64,000 nucleotides of DNA, taken from contig NZ_JADNYP010000008.1 of NCBI RefSeq assembly GCF_015680705.1, positions 62,001-126,000 of the forward strand, written 5' to 3'. The notes beneath the pieces were generated by a model. The model did no database searches and was not told the DNA's origin. It saw only the letters and a program-made list of their open reading frames with translations. The stretch's first letter is position 1; the number at the start of each line of letters is the position of its first letter. Source of the DNA: Pseudomonas fulva. GTDB lineage: Bacteria; Pseudomonadota; Gammaproteobacteria; Pseudomonadales; Pseudomonadaceae. The translations under genes and the position numbers were made by a program. Shown here piece after piece: positions 56,341 to 64,000 of the stretch.

Positions 56341-57441
56341 TTGGACTCGTTGACACAGGCTGTACTGGGCGCCGCCCTACAGGGCGCGGTATTGGGGCGT
56401 ATCCAGGGGCGTCGAGCGCTTCTATACGGCGCGGCGCTCGGCACTCTGCCGGATCTCGACGTGGTGATCCGCTACGCCGACCCGGTCTCGACGATGACCT
56501 ACCATCGCGGTTTCTCGCACTCGGTCTTCGTGCTGACCGGCCTGGCCTTGCTGCTCGCCTGGCTGGTGGCCTGGCTCGGTCGGCACCGATGGCCGGACAA
56601 AGGCTACCGGCTATCGAGGTTGTTCCTGGCCTTCTGGCTGGTACTGGTCACCCACCCGGTCCTGGATGCCTTTACCGTCTACGGCACGCAACTGTTCTGG
56701 CCGCTGGCGTTGACTCCGCAAAGCTGGGCGGCGGTGTTCATCATCGATCCCGTGTACACCCTGCCGATGCTGTTCGCAGTGCTGTATGCAGCGTTCAAGG
56801 GCATAGGTGCAAGGATGCAACGGTGCCTGCTGGCTACGGTGCTGTTCGGCGCCGCCTATCTTGGCTTTGGCCTGGCCGGACGCAACCTGGCCGAGCATCG
56901 CTTCCAGGCGGCGCTGGACAACCAGGGGATCGTCGCCAGCGAGGTGCGCGCGATCCCCATGGCGTTCAATACCCTAGTCTGGCGGCTGCTGGCCAAGACG
57001 CCCGACGGCCATTACTACGAAGGGGTCAGCAGCTGGTTCGACCGCGAGCCACCCGAGCTGCTGCGCCAGTCGCTGCACCTGGACGCCGCGGCGGCCCTGC
57101 AAGGCGTGCCACTGCATGAGCGGCTGCGCTGGTTCACCGCGCACTGGCTGCGCTACGACATCGAAGGCGAACACCTGGTCGTCACCGACCTGCGCATGGG
57201 GCTGCCCGGCAACTACACCTTCCGCTTCAACATGGCCCGACGCGACGGCCAGGGCGGCTGGCAGGCGATCCTGCCCACTCGTGCACGCGGCGCCGGTGTC
57301 GGATCGATGTTCGACCGAGAGGACCTGCGCCTGATCGGGCGGCGCATCTTCTTCCAGCAGCCACCCTTGCCGCTGGCGCGCTGGGCATCGCGAATGCCGG
57401 GTACTGACCATCAGGCGGCTGCGCTCGGGGAGGGTCGATGA
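56341..57441 (+). CDS. YdjM-like (DUF457) membrane-bound metal-dependent hydrolase
   Basis: A 366-aa membrane protein starting with TTG. YdjM/DUF457 motifs: TYHRGFSHSVFV with clustered His, TLPDLDVVIR with acidic residues and THPVLDAFTVYGTQLF. Several N-terminal membrane segments are followed by a soluble C-terminal region (about 200-366). In E. coli YdjM is LexA-regulated; no LexA box is seen here. TTG is the family-consistent start. The stop overlaps TraX (ATGA). Confidence 0.75.
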   Translation: MDSLTQAVLGAALQGAVLGRIQGRRALLYGAALGTLPDLDVVIRYADPVSTMTYHRGFSHSVFVLTGLALLLAWLVAWLGRHRWPDKGYRLSRLFLAFWLVLVTHPVLDAFTVYGTQLFWPLALTPQSWAAVFIIDPVYTLPMLFAVLYAAFKGIGARMQRCLLATVLFGAAYLGFGLAGRNLAEHRFQAALDNQGIVASEVRAIPMAFNTLVWRLLAKTPDGHYYEGVSSWFDREPPELLRQSLHLDAAAALQGVPLHERLRWFTAHWLRYDIEGEHLVVTDLRMGLPGNYTFRFNMARRDGQGGWQAILPTRARGAGVGSMFDREDLRLIGRRIFFQQPPLPLARWASRMPGTDHQAAALGEGR

Positions 57442-58145
57442 ACAGCCGCTCGGCCGGGCTGGACCTGGTCAAATGGGTGGCCATCCTCAGCATGCTGGGC
57501 GATCACCTGCGCTATCTCTGGCCCATGGCGGATGGCTTGTTCATACCTGGTCGGCTGGCATTCCCGCTGTTCTGCCTGGTCATGGCCTGTCATGTTCGAC
57601 GCAGCCCTCGAGCAGCCTTACACAGCCACGGCAATGCCCGCTACCTCTGCTGGATGGTCGCTTTCTGCGTGTTTTCGGAGCCGCCCTACCGCTGGCTCGA
57701 CAGCGAGTCGCAGACCTTCAGCATCATGCCGACCCTGACGCTCGGCTTGTTGTCGGCCTGGGGTGTGCATCATGCCGGAACGGCGGCTCGCCTGACGGGA
57801 TTGCTGGCAGTGCTGGCGGCAACCTGGGCCAGTCCCGTGCTGATGTATGGTTTGCCGGGCGTGCTGCTGCCAGCGGCCTGGCTACAGGCCCTGGGCAGAG
57901 GTGGGCTGGCCTGGCTGCTGCCTTGCAGCCTGGCCGTCGGCGCGAACCTGACCAACAGCTGGCTGTCGGCGCATCCGTTCGAGCCGATTGCACTGTTGAT
58001 CCTGAGCATGGCCGCGTTGGCCATACCGCTAGGTCTGTGGTTGCTACGCCACGATCACCTGCACGTCTGGCCGGTCGGCCGCTGGGCCTATGGCTTCTAT
58101 CCCTTGCACCTGGCGGCCCTCGGGTGGTGGCGAGGGTTGGGCTGA
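57438..58145 (+). CDS. TraX family membrane protein
   Basis: A 235-aa integral membrane protein of the TraX/acyltransferase-like family (LDLVKWVAILSMLGDHL near the N-terminus, with about seven hydrophobic segments ending YGFYPLHLAAL). TraX acetylates F pilin in conjugative plasmids, but chromosomal copies like this have unknown function; no pilus genes are nearby. Translationally coupled to the YdjM-like gene and convergent with the rhodanese gene with no gap. Confidence 0.78.
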   Translation: MNSRSAGLDLVKWVAILSMLGDHLRYLWPMADGLFIPGRLAFPLFCLVMACHVRRSPRAALHSHGNARYLCWMVAFCVFSEPPYRWLDSESQTFSIMPTLTLGLLSAWGVHHAGTAARLTGLLAVLAATWASPVLMYGLPGVLLPAAWLQALGRGGLAWLLPCSLAVGANLTNSWLSAHPFEPIALLILSMAALAIPLGLWLLRHDHLHVWPVGRWAYGFYPLHLAALGWWRGLG

Positions 58146-59735
58146 TCAGGCCGGCAGGACCTTGAAGCCATGGGTGCCGTCGCGCTCGAGTTGCGCGACC
58201 AGGCCGAACTCCCAGTCCAGATAGCCTTGCATCGCTTCGCGGGGGTTGTCGGTGCCTTCATAGGGCCGGCGGTAGCGATCGCTGCGCGCTACGGCCAGGC
58301 GCGTCTCGCCACTTTCCAGGGGTAGCCCTGCCTCGATCCAGCGCGCCGTGCCTCCCTCGAGCAAGAATACCGGCTTGTCCGTGAGGGCTTGCAGGTCAAC
58401 TGCAGCGAAACGCGCCAGCAGGCTGCTGCCGCAGGTGACTACATAGCGCTCGGCCACTGGCAGCGCTTCCAGCGCTTGGGCCAGCTGCGCTCGAATCGCC
58501 CACCAGGCCCCCGGGATGTGACGCTTGACGTAGTTGGCGCTGGTGGTGAAGTCCAGCAGCACGGTACCGCTTCGCTCGAGCCAGGCAGCCAGCTGCTCGA
58601 AGGTCACGCCTGGCACCTGCGGCAGGCTCGGCAGGCTTGGCTGCCACTCCCCGGTTTCGCTGAAGTCGGCCAACGCCAGGCCATCGAGGACCGCGACCTC
58701 CCAGCCGAGCTGGGCCAGCCAGGAGGCGCTCATGTTGGCGCGTACACCGTCGTCGTCCACCAGGACGATGCGCGCGCCGCGCACGCTGGCGACATGGTCG
58801 GTTTCCTGGATCAGCTGGCCACCGGGCGTGGAGCGGCTGCCTGGAAGATGACCAGCAGCATATTCCTCCGGCGTGCGTACGTCGAACAGGTAAGTGGTCC
58901 GGGAAGCTTCGGCCTGCCAGCCAGCCAGGGCGGCCTTGTCCAGACGTACCACGCCGGCCCGGTCGGCCACGGCGCGAGCCTTGCGCGCAGCCTGCTGGCG
59001 AGTCGCCTCGCTCACCTCGCCGAAGCGACGCTGCTGCCCATGGGCCAGGCGTTGGCCGGCCAGGGTCCAGCCGATGGTGCCGTTGCGCAGGGCGGCGACC
59101 GGGTTGGGAATGCCGGCGTTGAGCAGCGATTGGGTGCCGATGATGCTACGCGTGCGTCCGGCGCAGTTGACGATCACCTGGGTATCGGGGGCGGGCGCCA
59201 GCTCGGCGACGCGCAAGACCAGCTCGGCGCCCGGTACGCTGATGCCACCGGGAATGCTCATGGTCTGGTATTCATCGAAGCGCCGCGCATCCAGCACCAC
59301 CACGTTGGCCTTGCCGTCGAGCAGGGCCTGAACCTGCTCGGCGCCTAGCGACGGGGTGTGCCGGACACTTTCGACCAGTTCGCCAAAGGCTTTGCTAGGC
59401 ACGTTCACGTCACGGAACAACTCGCCTCCGGCGGCCCGCCAGCCGGCCAGACCGCCTTCGAGCAATGCGACATCACGGTAGCCAAGCTGCAACAGGCGTT
59501 CGGCGGCCTGGCTGGCCAAGCCCTCGCCGTCGTCATACAGCGTGACAGGCGTGTCCAGGCGCGGCACACGCGAAAGGATCTCCAGCTCGAGTCTGGACAG
59601 CGGCACATTGGCAGCGAACAACGGGTGTCGCTGGGCGAATGGGTCTTCCTCGCGGACATCGATCAGGGCCAGTTCCTGCTTGGCCAGCAGGGCGCGGCGG
59701 ATATCCTGGAAATGGCGGGTGGCGAAGTGGCTCAT
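58146..59735 (-). CDS. Four-domain rhodanese-like sulfurtransferase
   Basis: A 529-aa cytosolic protein with four rhodanese repeats (about 1-105, 125-230, 262-360, 375-475). The persulfide Cys is present in domains 2 (C191, VIVNCAGRTRS) and 4 (C435, YVVTCGSS) but replaced by Asp residues in domains 1 (near 68-69) and 3 (near 327-329). It is coupled to the 3-mercaptopropionate dioxygenase gene by a 4-bp overlap, matching the PA2602-PA2603 type pair of P. aeruginosa, and probably handles sulfane sulfur or persulfide released in thiol catabolism (inference). Confidence 0.87.
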   Translation of the reverse strand: MSHFATRHFQDIRRALLAKQELALIDVREEDPFAQRHPLFAANVPLSRLELEILSRVPRLDTPVTLYDDGEGLASQAAERLLQLGYRDVALLEGGLAGWRAAGGELFRDVNVPSKAFGELVESVRHTPSLGAEQVQALLDGKANVVVLDARRFDEYQTMSIPGGISVPGAELVLRVAELAPAPDTQVIVNCAGRTRSIIGTQSLLNAGIPNPVAALRNGTIGWTLAGQRLAHGQQRRFGEVSEATRQQAARKARAVADRAGVVRLDKAALAGWQAEASRTTYLFDVRTPEEYAAGHLPGSRSTPGGQLIQETDHVASVRGARIVLVDDDGVRANMSASWLAQLGWEVAVLDGLALADFSETGEWQPSLPSLPQVPGVTFEQLAAWLERSGTVLLDFTTSANYVKRHIPGAWWAIRAQLAQALEALPVAERYVVTCGSSLLARFAAVDLQALTDKPVFLLEGGTARWIEAGLPLESGETRLAVARSDRYRRPYEGTDNPREAMQGYLDWEFGLVAQLERDGTHGFKVLPA

Positions 59736-60346
59736 GGGGCGGGGCTCTCTTTGGATAGGTCCCAGATATTGGGCAGGCGGCTATTGGCGTAGCCGGAAAT
59801 GAACGGCTTTTCGCTTCCGTCGGCGAGAAACACCGCACGCTTGACCGCGCCGATATTGCCGCCATAGACATGGATGCTGATCGAAACCTGGTCAGCGTAG
59901 GCATTGCTGACCTGATGGATATCGCCGATGCGCGGCGAGACGGCTGTCACTTGGCCAGGATCGAGGCGCAGTGCCTGGCCGTGCGGGACCAGGCGGCCCC
60001 GTTCGTCGCTGGCGAAGCCTTGCGAATACTCGGCACCACGCAGCATGCCGATCAGCCCCCAAACCCGATGGTCGTGGATAGGGGTGTGCTGTCCTGGCCC
60101 CCAGACGAAACTGACCAGCGAAAAATCCTGGCGCGAGTCGCAGTGCAGCAGGAATTGCTGGTAGCGCGAGGGGTCCGGCTGGGCAAGTTCATCGGGCAGC
60201 CAGTCGTCATGGGCGACCAGGTCGGCCAGCAGGTGCTGGCCTCGATCGAGGATGAGGGCTTCTTCGGGTTGCTGCGCGAGCAGATCGGAAAAGGCGCCGA
60301 TGAAGTGTCGCAGGCGCTGTGGGCGTGGTGTCTGGCTCATGGTCAT
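59732..60346 (-). CDS. Thiol dioxygenase, 3-mercaptopropionate dioxygenase type
   Basis: A 204-aa cupin-fold non-heme iron enzyme resembling the P. aeruginosa 3MDO. Fe(II) is held by H91, H93 and H144 (PIHDHRVWG; GDIHQVSN); the catalytic S157-H159-Y161 triad is in SIHVY. It would oxidise 3-mercaptopropionate (or cysteine) to the sulfinic acid. The arrangement with rhodanese and an SsuD-like monooxygenase across the divergent promoter indicates organosulfur catabolism. ATG 60346 was used; no strong ribosome-binding site is seen. Confidence 0.88.
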   Translation of the reverse strand: MTMSQTPRPQRLRHFIGAFSDLLAQQPEEALILDRGQHLLADLVAHDDWLPDELAQPDPSRYQQFLLHCDSRQDFSLVSFVWGPGQHTPIHDHRVWGLIGMLRGAEYSQGFASDERGRLVPHGQALRLDPGQVTAVSPRIGDIHQVSNAYADQVSISIHVYGGNIGAVKRAVFLADGSEKPFISGYANSRLPNIWDLSKESPAP

Positions 60347-60604
60347 GGCTCGGACTGGCAAGAAGGAGATTAGCCTACCGGCTTTCTTAATATTCTAAAA
60401 ATTCAAAATATTCATAAGCTAATATGCAAAAAAAGCATTTACAGGACGGGCTTTTTCATCTCAAATCGATAAAAACCGAGGCATGAGGTTATGCCACGAA
60501 CGAATTTCACAACATGAGACTGATGAAATAGATTCTAGCTATCTAAATATTTAGATCGAAAAAACATAAGACTTATTACACGCAACGAAACGAGGCCCAC
60601 CGCA
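60347..60604. promoter_or_regulatory. AT-rich divergent control region of the organosulfur locus
   Basis: 258 bp of markedly low GC between thiol dioxygenase and monooxygenase starts. It holds GGCAT-N6-ATGCC at 60480-60495 and a perfect 16-bp palindrome at 60541-60556. Promoters for both directions must be here; I found no clear sigma-54 (-24/-12) element. Confidence 0.5.
60541..60556. promoter_or_regulatory. Perfect 16-bp palindrome, candidate operator
   Basis: ATCTAAATATTTAGAT, perfectly self-complementary, 48 bp upstream of the monooxygenase start codon. Position and symmetry suggest a homodimeric-regulator site; the binding protein is not in the window. Confidence 0.45.
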
Positions 60605-61732
60605 ATGAGCGTTCAATTCATCGGCATGATCGGCCATCGGCTCTCCTCGGAAATACACGAGCCAAGCGGACCGATCTTCGACAAGGCCTACATCACCGAG
60701 TTAGCCCAGGTCCATGAACGGGCAGGCTTCGACCGGATCCTGGTGGGTTACTGGTCCGACCAGCCGGACGGTTTTCTGGTTGCCGCGTTGGCCGGCCAGG
60801 TCACCTCGCGCATCGGCCTGTTGCTGGCCCATCGGCCCGGTTTCGTCGCGCCGACCTTGGCCGCGCGCAAGCTGGCCACGCTCGATCACCTGCTCGATGG
60901 GCGCCTGGCCCTGCATGTGATCAGCGGTGGCAACGATGCCGAACAACGCAAGGATGGCGACTACCTGGGTCATGACCAGCGCTATGCACGCACCGACGAA
61001 TTCCTCGAGGTGATACGCAAGGTCTGGACCGAGACGCAACCGTTCGACCATGCAGGCAACCACTACCGGGCGCAGGCAGCGTTTTCGGCGATCAAGCCAC
61101 TGCACAAGCCGTGCCTGCCGATCTATTTCGGTGGCTCCTCCCAGGCGGCCCTGGAGGTGGCAGGCAAGCACGCCGATGTCTTCGCTCTGTGGGGCGAATC
61201 CCTGGCGCAGACTGCCGAGACCATCGCCGCCGTGCGCGAGCAGGCGGCTCGGCACGCTCGCCAGGTGCGCTTCAGCGTGTCGTTCCGGCCGATCCTGGCC
61301 GATACCGAGCAAGCGGCCTGGGCCAGGGCCGACAACATTCTCGGCCAGGCCCGCGCACGCCTCGAGCGTGCCGGTCCGGTGATCGCCAACAAGCCCCAGA
61401 GCGTGGGCGCCCAGCGTCTGCTGGACACCGTGGCGCAAGGCGAACGGGTCGACGAACGCCTCTGGACTGGCATCGCCGGCCTGGTGGGTGGCGGGCACAA
61501 CTCCACGGCGCTGGTCGGGACGCCCGAGCAAGTGGCCGATGCCCTGCTGGCCTATCACGAGCTGGGCGTGGACACGTTCCTGATCCGCGGCTTCGATCCG
61601 CTGGCCGATGCCCAGGCATATGGGCGCGAGCTGATTCCCTTGACCCGCGCGAAGATCGCCGAACGTCTGGAGCGGGCGCAGCCTGACAGCCCGAGACAGG
61701 TTTGCCGATCGCTGGTCGACGGTTGGGCGTGA
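60605..61732 (+). CDS. FMNH2-dependent monooxygenase, SsuD-like (LLM class)
   Basis: A 375-aa luciferase-like (beta/alpha)8 monooxygenase in the alkanesulfonate monooxygenase group, which releases sulfite from organosulfonates using reduced flavin. Recognisable are RILVGYWSDQPDGFLVAALAGQVTSRIGLLLAHRPG (about 44-79) and GGSSQAALEVAGKHADVFALWGESLA (about 176-201). First gene of the plus-strand organosulfur unit. A reductase partner (ssuE-like) is not in the window. Confidence 0.87.
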   Translation: MSVQFIGMIGHRLSSEIHEPSGPIFDKAYITELAQVHERAGFDRILVGYWSDQPDGFLVAALAGQVTSRIGLLLAHRPGFVAPTLAARKLATLDHLLDGRLALHVISGGNDAEQRKDGDYLGHDQRYARTDEFLEVIRKVWTETQPFDHAGNHYRAQAAFSAIKPLHKPCLPIYFGGSSQAALEVAGKHADVFALWGESLAQTAETIAAVREQAARHARQVRFSVSFRPILADTEQAAWARADNILGQARARLERAGPVIANKPQSVGAQRLLDTVAQGERVDERLWTGIAGLVGGGHNSTALVGTPEQVADALLAYHELGVDTFLIRGFDPLADAQAYGRELIPLTRAKIAERLERAQPDSPRQVCRSLVDGWA

Positions 61733-61823
61733 CCGCCTAAGCCATGAACCCCTTTCTGAACATCGACGAGACCGCGCGCGCGGATCGCCAGTAGCATGCC
61801 CATGGGGCACCTGGAGACAAAAC

Positions 61824-62780
61824 GTGCGTTATCTCAAGCAACTGGCCGCCGGCATGCTGGCAGCCTCGCTGAGCCTGGCGGCCAGCGCGCAAAGCCTGGT
61901 GGTCGGCGACCAGAGCTTCAATACCCGTGCCGTGATGGAAGCGGCCGGCGTGCTCGATGATGTGCCTTACACGCTGGAATGGAAGCAGTTCACCGCGGGC
62001 TCGCCGGTAGCCGAAGCGCTGAATGTCGGCAGCCTCGATATCGGTCTGCTGGGCGATGCGCCGCCGCTGTTCCTCGGCGCGCTGGGCGCGCCGATCAAGG
62101 TGATTGCCGTGAGCCGGCAGAACTTGCAAGGCGTGGCCATCCTCGTGCGCAAGGATGCCTCCATACACAGCCTCGAAGACCTGCGCGGCAAGCGCGCGGC
62201 CATCTGGAAAGGCTCCTGGAGCCAGCAGTTGCTGTTCACCGCCCTGGATCAGGCCGGGGTGGCGCGTGATTCGCTTGAGCTGCGTTACCTCAGCGCGCTG
62301 GACGCTTCGCACGCCCTCGATGGCGGCTCGGTGGACGTCATCTCTACCTGGGAGCCCTACGTCACCCAGCAGGAGCGTCAGGGAGCACGGGTGCTGGCCA
62401 CTGCCGAGGGGCTGATACCGGCGCAGAGTTTCGTGGTCGCCAATGCCAAGGCCGTTCAGGCCAAGCGCGCCCAGATTGCCGATTTCCTGCAGCGCCTGAA
62501 GCAGGCGCGTGCATGGACCCTGAGCGATCCGGCGCACACCGAGGCCTACGCCGATGCGTGGGCCAGACGCACCCGTGCCGATCGCGACATCGCTCGGGCC
62601 TGGTTCGCCCGGGCGCGGACCGACGTGGCGGCGATCGACGACCCGGTCATCACCCAGGCACAGAAGACCGTCGATTTCTTCGCCGGTCTTGGATTGATCC
62701 AAAGCTATCCGGCCGCCAGCTTGTTCGACGAGAGCTTTGCAGCGGCGCTGCAGCCGGCCACGGCGCCGGTCCGGCCATGA
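61824..62780 (+). CDS. SsuA-like periplasmic sulfonate-binding protein
   Basis: A 318-aa precursor with GTG start and signal peptide (cleaved at about residue 22, ASA|Q). The mature protein has the SsuA/TauA/NMT1 pattern: GDQSFNTRAVMEAAGVLDD, GSLDIGLLGDAPPLFLGALG and RGKRAAIWKGSWSQQLLFTAL. It should bind an alkanesulfonate or similar sulfur compound in the periplasm. It overlaps the TctB gene (ATGA), whose family normally uses an unrelated TctC-type binding protein. Confidence 0.85.
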   Translation: MRYLKQLAAGMLAASLSLAASAQSLVVGDQSFNTRAVMEAAGVLDDVPYTLEWKQFTAGSPVAEALNVGSLDIGLLGDAPPLFLGALGAPIKVIAVSRQNLQGVAILVRKDASIHSLEDLRGKRAAIWKGSWSQQLLFTALDQAGVARDSLELRYLSALDASHALDGGSVDVISTWEPYVTQQERQGARVLATAEGLIPAQSFVVANAKAVQAKRAQIADFLQRLKQARAWTLSDPAHTEAYADAWARRTRADRDIARAWFARARTDVAAIDDPVITQAQKTVDFFAGLGLIQSYPAASLFDESFAAALQPATAPVRP

Positions 62781-63289
62781 GCGGCTTGGGAGTGCTGCCA
62801 GGGGTAGCTCCGAGGGTAGTCGACACAGGCGAAGTGATCGGCGGCGGGCTGTTCATGGCATTTGCGGCCCTAGGCATGGGACTGGCCAGCCAATACCCGT
62901 TGGGTACGGCCATGCGCATGGGCGCCGGCTATTTCCCGCTGCTGGTATCGGGGTTGCTCGGTCTGTTGGGGGTGCTGCTGCTCTGGCGCGGCCTGGCCCG
63001 CCCGCAAGCTGCCCAGCTCGCGCCCGAGCATGAAGGCGCCGCGCCGGATCAGCCGCAGCCGCGCTGGCGGCCGGTGCTGATGGTCGGCGCCGGCGTGCTG
63101 GCCTTCGCCTGGTTGTTGCCAAGCCTGGGTCTGGCGCTGGCGACCGTGCTGCTGACCTTGCTCAGCGGCCTGGCCAGACGCCGCGCGCGCCTCGGCGAGC
63201 TGGCCTTGCTTGGCAGCGCGCTTGGCGCCTTCAGCGTGCTGGTATTCGCCTACGGCCTGGGCCTCAACCTGCCTGTGCTACCCGCCTGA
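62777..63289 (+). CDS. TctB family small membrane subunit
   Basis: A 170-aa inner-membrane protein with four hydrophobic segments characteristic of TctB in tripartite tricarboxylate transporters (GGGLFMAFAALGMGLASQYPLGTAMRMGAGYFPLLVSGLLGLLG). It starts in ATGA overlap with the binding-protein stop and is followed by tctA-like DNA 9 bp later. Confidence 0.82.
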   Translation: MSGLGVLPGVAPRVVDTGEVIGGGLFMAFAALGMGLASQYPLGTAMRMGAGYFPLLVSGLLGLLGVLLLWRGLARPQAAQLAPEHEGAAPDQPQPRWRPVLMVGAGVLAFAWLLPSLGLALATVLLTLLSGLARRRARLGELALLGSALGAFSVLVFAYGLGLNLPVLPA

Positions 63290-63298
63290 GGAGGCAAG

Positions 63299-64000
63299 AT
63301 GGAGTTGCTCGATCATCTGGGCCTGGGCCTGGAAACCGCCTTTACCTTCGACAATTTGCTGTACTGCCTGATCGGCGTGACCTTGGGCACCCTGGTAGGG
63401 GTGCTGCCCGGTCTTGGCCCGGTGGCCACCATCGCCATGCTGTTGCCGCTCACCTATGGACTGCAGCCGAACGCGGCGCTGATCATGCTGGCCGGGATCT
63501 ATTACGGTGCCCAGTACGGCGGCTCGACCACCGCGATCCTGGTCAACCTGCCTGGTGAATCCTCCTCGCTGGTCACCTGCCTGGACGGCCATGCGATGGC
63601 GCGCCAGGGCAGGGCGGGGACAGCGCTGGCGATCGCCGCCATCGGCTCGTTCGTCGCCGGTAGCCTGGCGATTCTTCTGCTGGCGGCCGCGGCCACGCCG
63701 CTGGCGGCGTTCGCCCTGAAGTTCGGGCCGGCCGAATACTGCTCGCTGATGCTGCTTGGCCTGGTGGCCGCCATCGTGCTGGCGCAGGGCGATTTGCTCA
63801 AGGCGCTGGCCATGACGGTGCTCGGGCTGTTGTTAGGACTGGTCGGTACCGACGTCCATTCAGGCGCAGAGCGCTTCACCTTCGGCCTGCCCCAACTGTC
63901 CGACGGCGTCAGCTTCGTGGTGATCTCGATGGGGCTGTTCGGGATCGCCGAGATCATCGTCAACCTCGAACGCGAGCAGGCTGCCCCAGCTCAGGTCGCG
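63299..64000 (+). CDS. TctA family large membrane subunit (3' end outside the window)
   Basis: The first 234 codons of a TctA-type transporter subunit (full family length about 500 aa): LGTLVGVLPGLGPVATIAMLLPLTYGL, YYGAQYGGSTTAILVNLPGESSS and the alternating long hydrophobic segments are family hallmarks. GAGGAGG precedes the ATG. The gene is cut by the window edge, so any downstream ATPase or regulator cannot be seen. Confidence 0.85.
   Translation, partial: MELLDHLGLGLETAFTFDNLLYCLIGVTLGTLVGVLPGLGPVATIAMLLPLTYGLQPNAALIMLAGIYYGAQYGGSTTAILVNLPGESSSLVTCLDGHAMARQGRAGTALAIAAIGSFVAGSLAILLLAAAATPLAAFALKFGPAEYCSLMLLGLVAAIVLAQGDLLKALAMTVLGLLLGLVGTDVHSGAERFTFGLPQLSDGVSFVVISMGLFGIAEIIVNLEREQAAPAQVA

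Noticed and set aside
55131..57119. Long plus-strand ORF over the aldo/keto reductase
   Set aside because: Antisense shadow of the minus-strand reductase; translation has no domain and the real genes have start signals and motifs.
60347..60604. Sigma-54 promoter
   Set aside because: The only GG...GC pair near 60480 has 11 nt between the GG and GC, not the required 10, and lacks the rest of the consensus.

Overview
The window is chromosomal DNA of a high-GC gammaproteobacterium, almost certainly a Pseudomonas of the putida group. The evidence is gene content: a complete lexA2-imuA-imuB-dnaE2 mutagenesis cassette with a GTAC-N4-GTGC operator, the Pseudomonas-centred families DUF1652 and DUF2388, a thiol dioxygenase of the 3-mercaptopropionate type paired with a multi-rhodanese protein, and a dense run of amino-acid catabolic operons under LysR regulators. 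I saw no insertion sequence, prophage, CRISPR array, rRNA or tRNA gene. This reads as ordinary core/accessory metabolic chromosome.

Layout. 0.2-8.4 kb: acrylyl-CoA reductase-like enzyme, lipoprotein, alpha/beta hydrolase, a mammalian-type PLP serine dehydratase with a YheO/DauR-like regulator, an amidase and an MFS transporter. 8.5-15.7 kb: carbohydrate porin, cysteine desulfurase, TerC, a PstS-like/OmpA fusion, an EamA exporter and a LysR. 15.9-24.2 kb: a nine-gene operon divergent from that LysR. It encodes a spermidine/putrescine-type ABC importer, a heterotrimeric amine/imino-acid dehydrogenase (DAO flavoprotein, small 2Fe-2S subunit, HcnB-like flavoprotein), a second DAO and a RidA deaminase. 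This is a complete uptake-and-oxidation module for an unidentified amine, opine or imino acid. 24.4-30.5 kb: small hypotheticals, an SBF-type transporter, and a GcvA-like LysR divergent from an Fe-S L-serine dehydratase. 30.9-34.0 kb: class II aldolase and acyl-CoA-dehydrogenase-like flavoprotein (with a possible 35-residue coupled ORF between them) and their LysR. 34.3-36.9 kb: GNAT, HisN-like phosphatase and HAD hydrolase. 37.0-40.9 kb: cobalamin riboswitch, btuB, a 2Fe-2S protein and btuF. 41.0-46.8 kb: the SOS cassette. 47-58 kb: two aldo/keto reductases, a Gfo/Idh oxidoreductase, a GH15 glucan hydrolase, orphan ParA, Gly-rich secreted protein, DUF2388, a 3-hydroxyisobutyryl-CoA-hydrolase-like protein, a YdjM-like protein and TraX. 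58.1-64.0 kb: an organosulfur locus. 3MDO and a four-domain rhodanese are divergent, across an AT-rich control region, from an SsuD-like monooxygenase, an SsuA-like binding protein and TctB/TctA.

Regulation visible in the DNA includes the B12 riboswitch, the LexA2 box, a 44-bp near-perfect inverted repeat in front of the DauR-like gene, palindromes beside three LysR/operon starts, and several clear intrinsic terminators. The best candidates for new biology are the 15.9-24.2 kb amine-oxidation module, the organosulfur locus in which an ABC-type binding protein is joined to Tct-type membrane subunits, and the unexplained inverted repeats upstream of the DauR-like gene and the SBF transporter.
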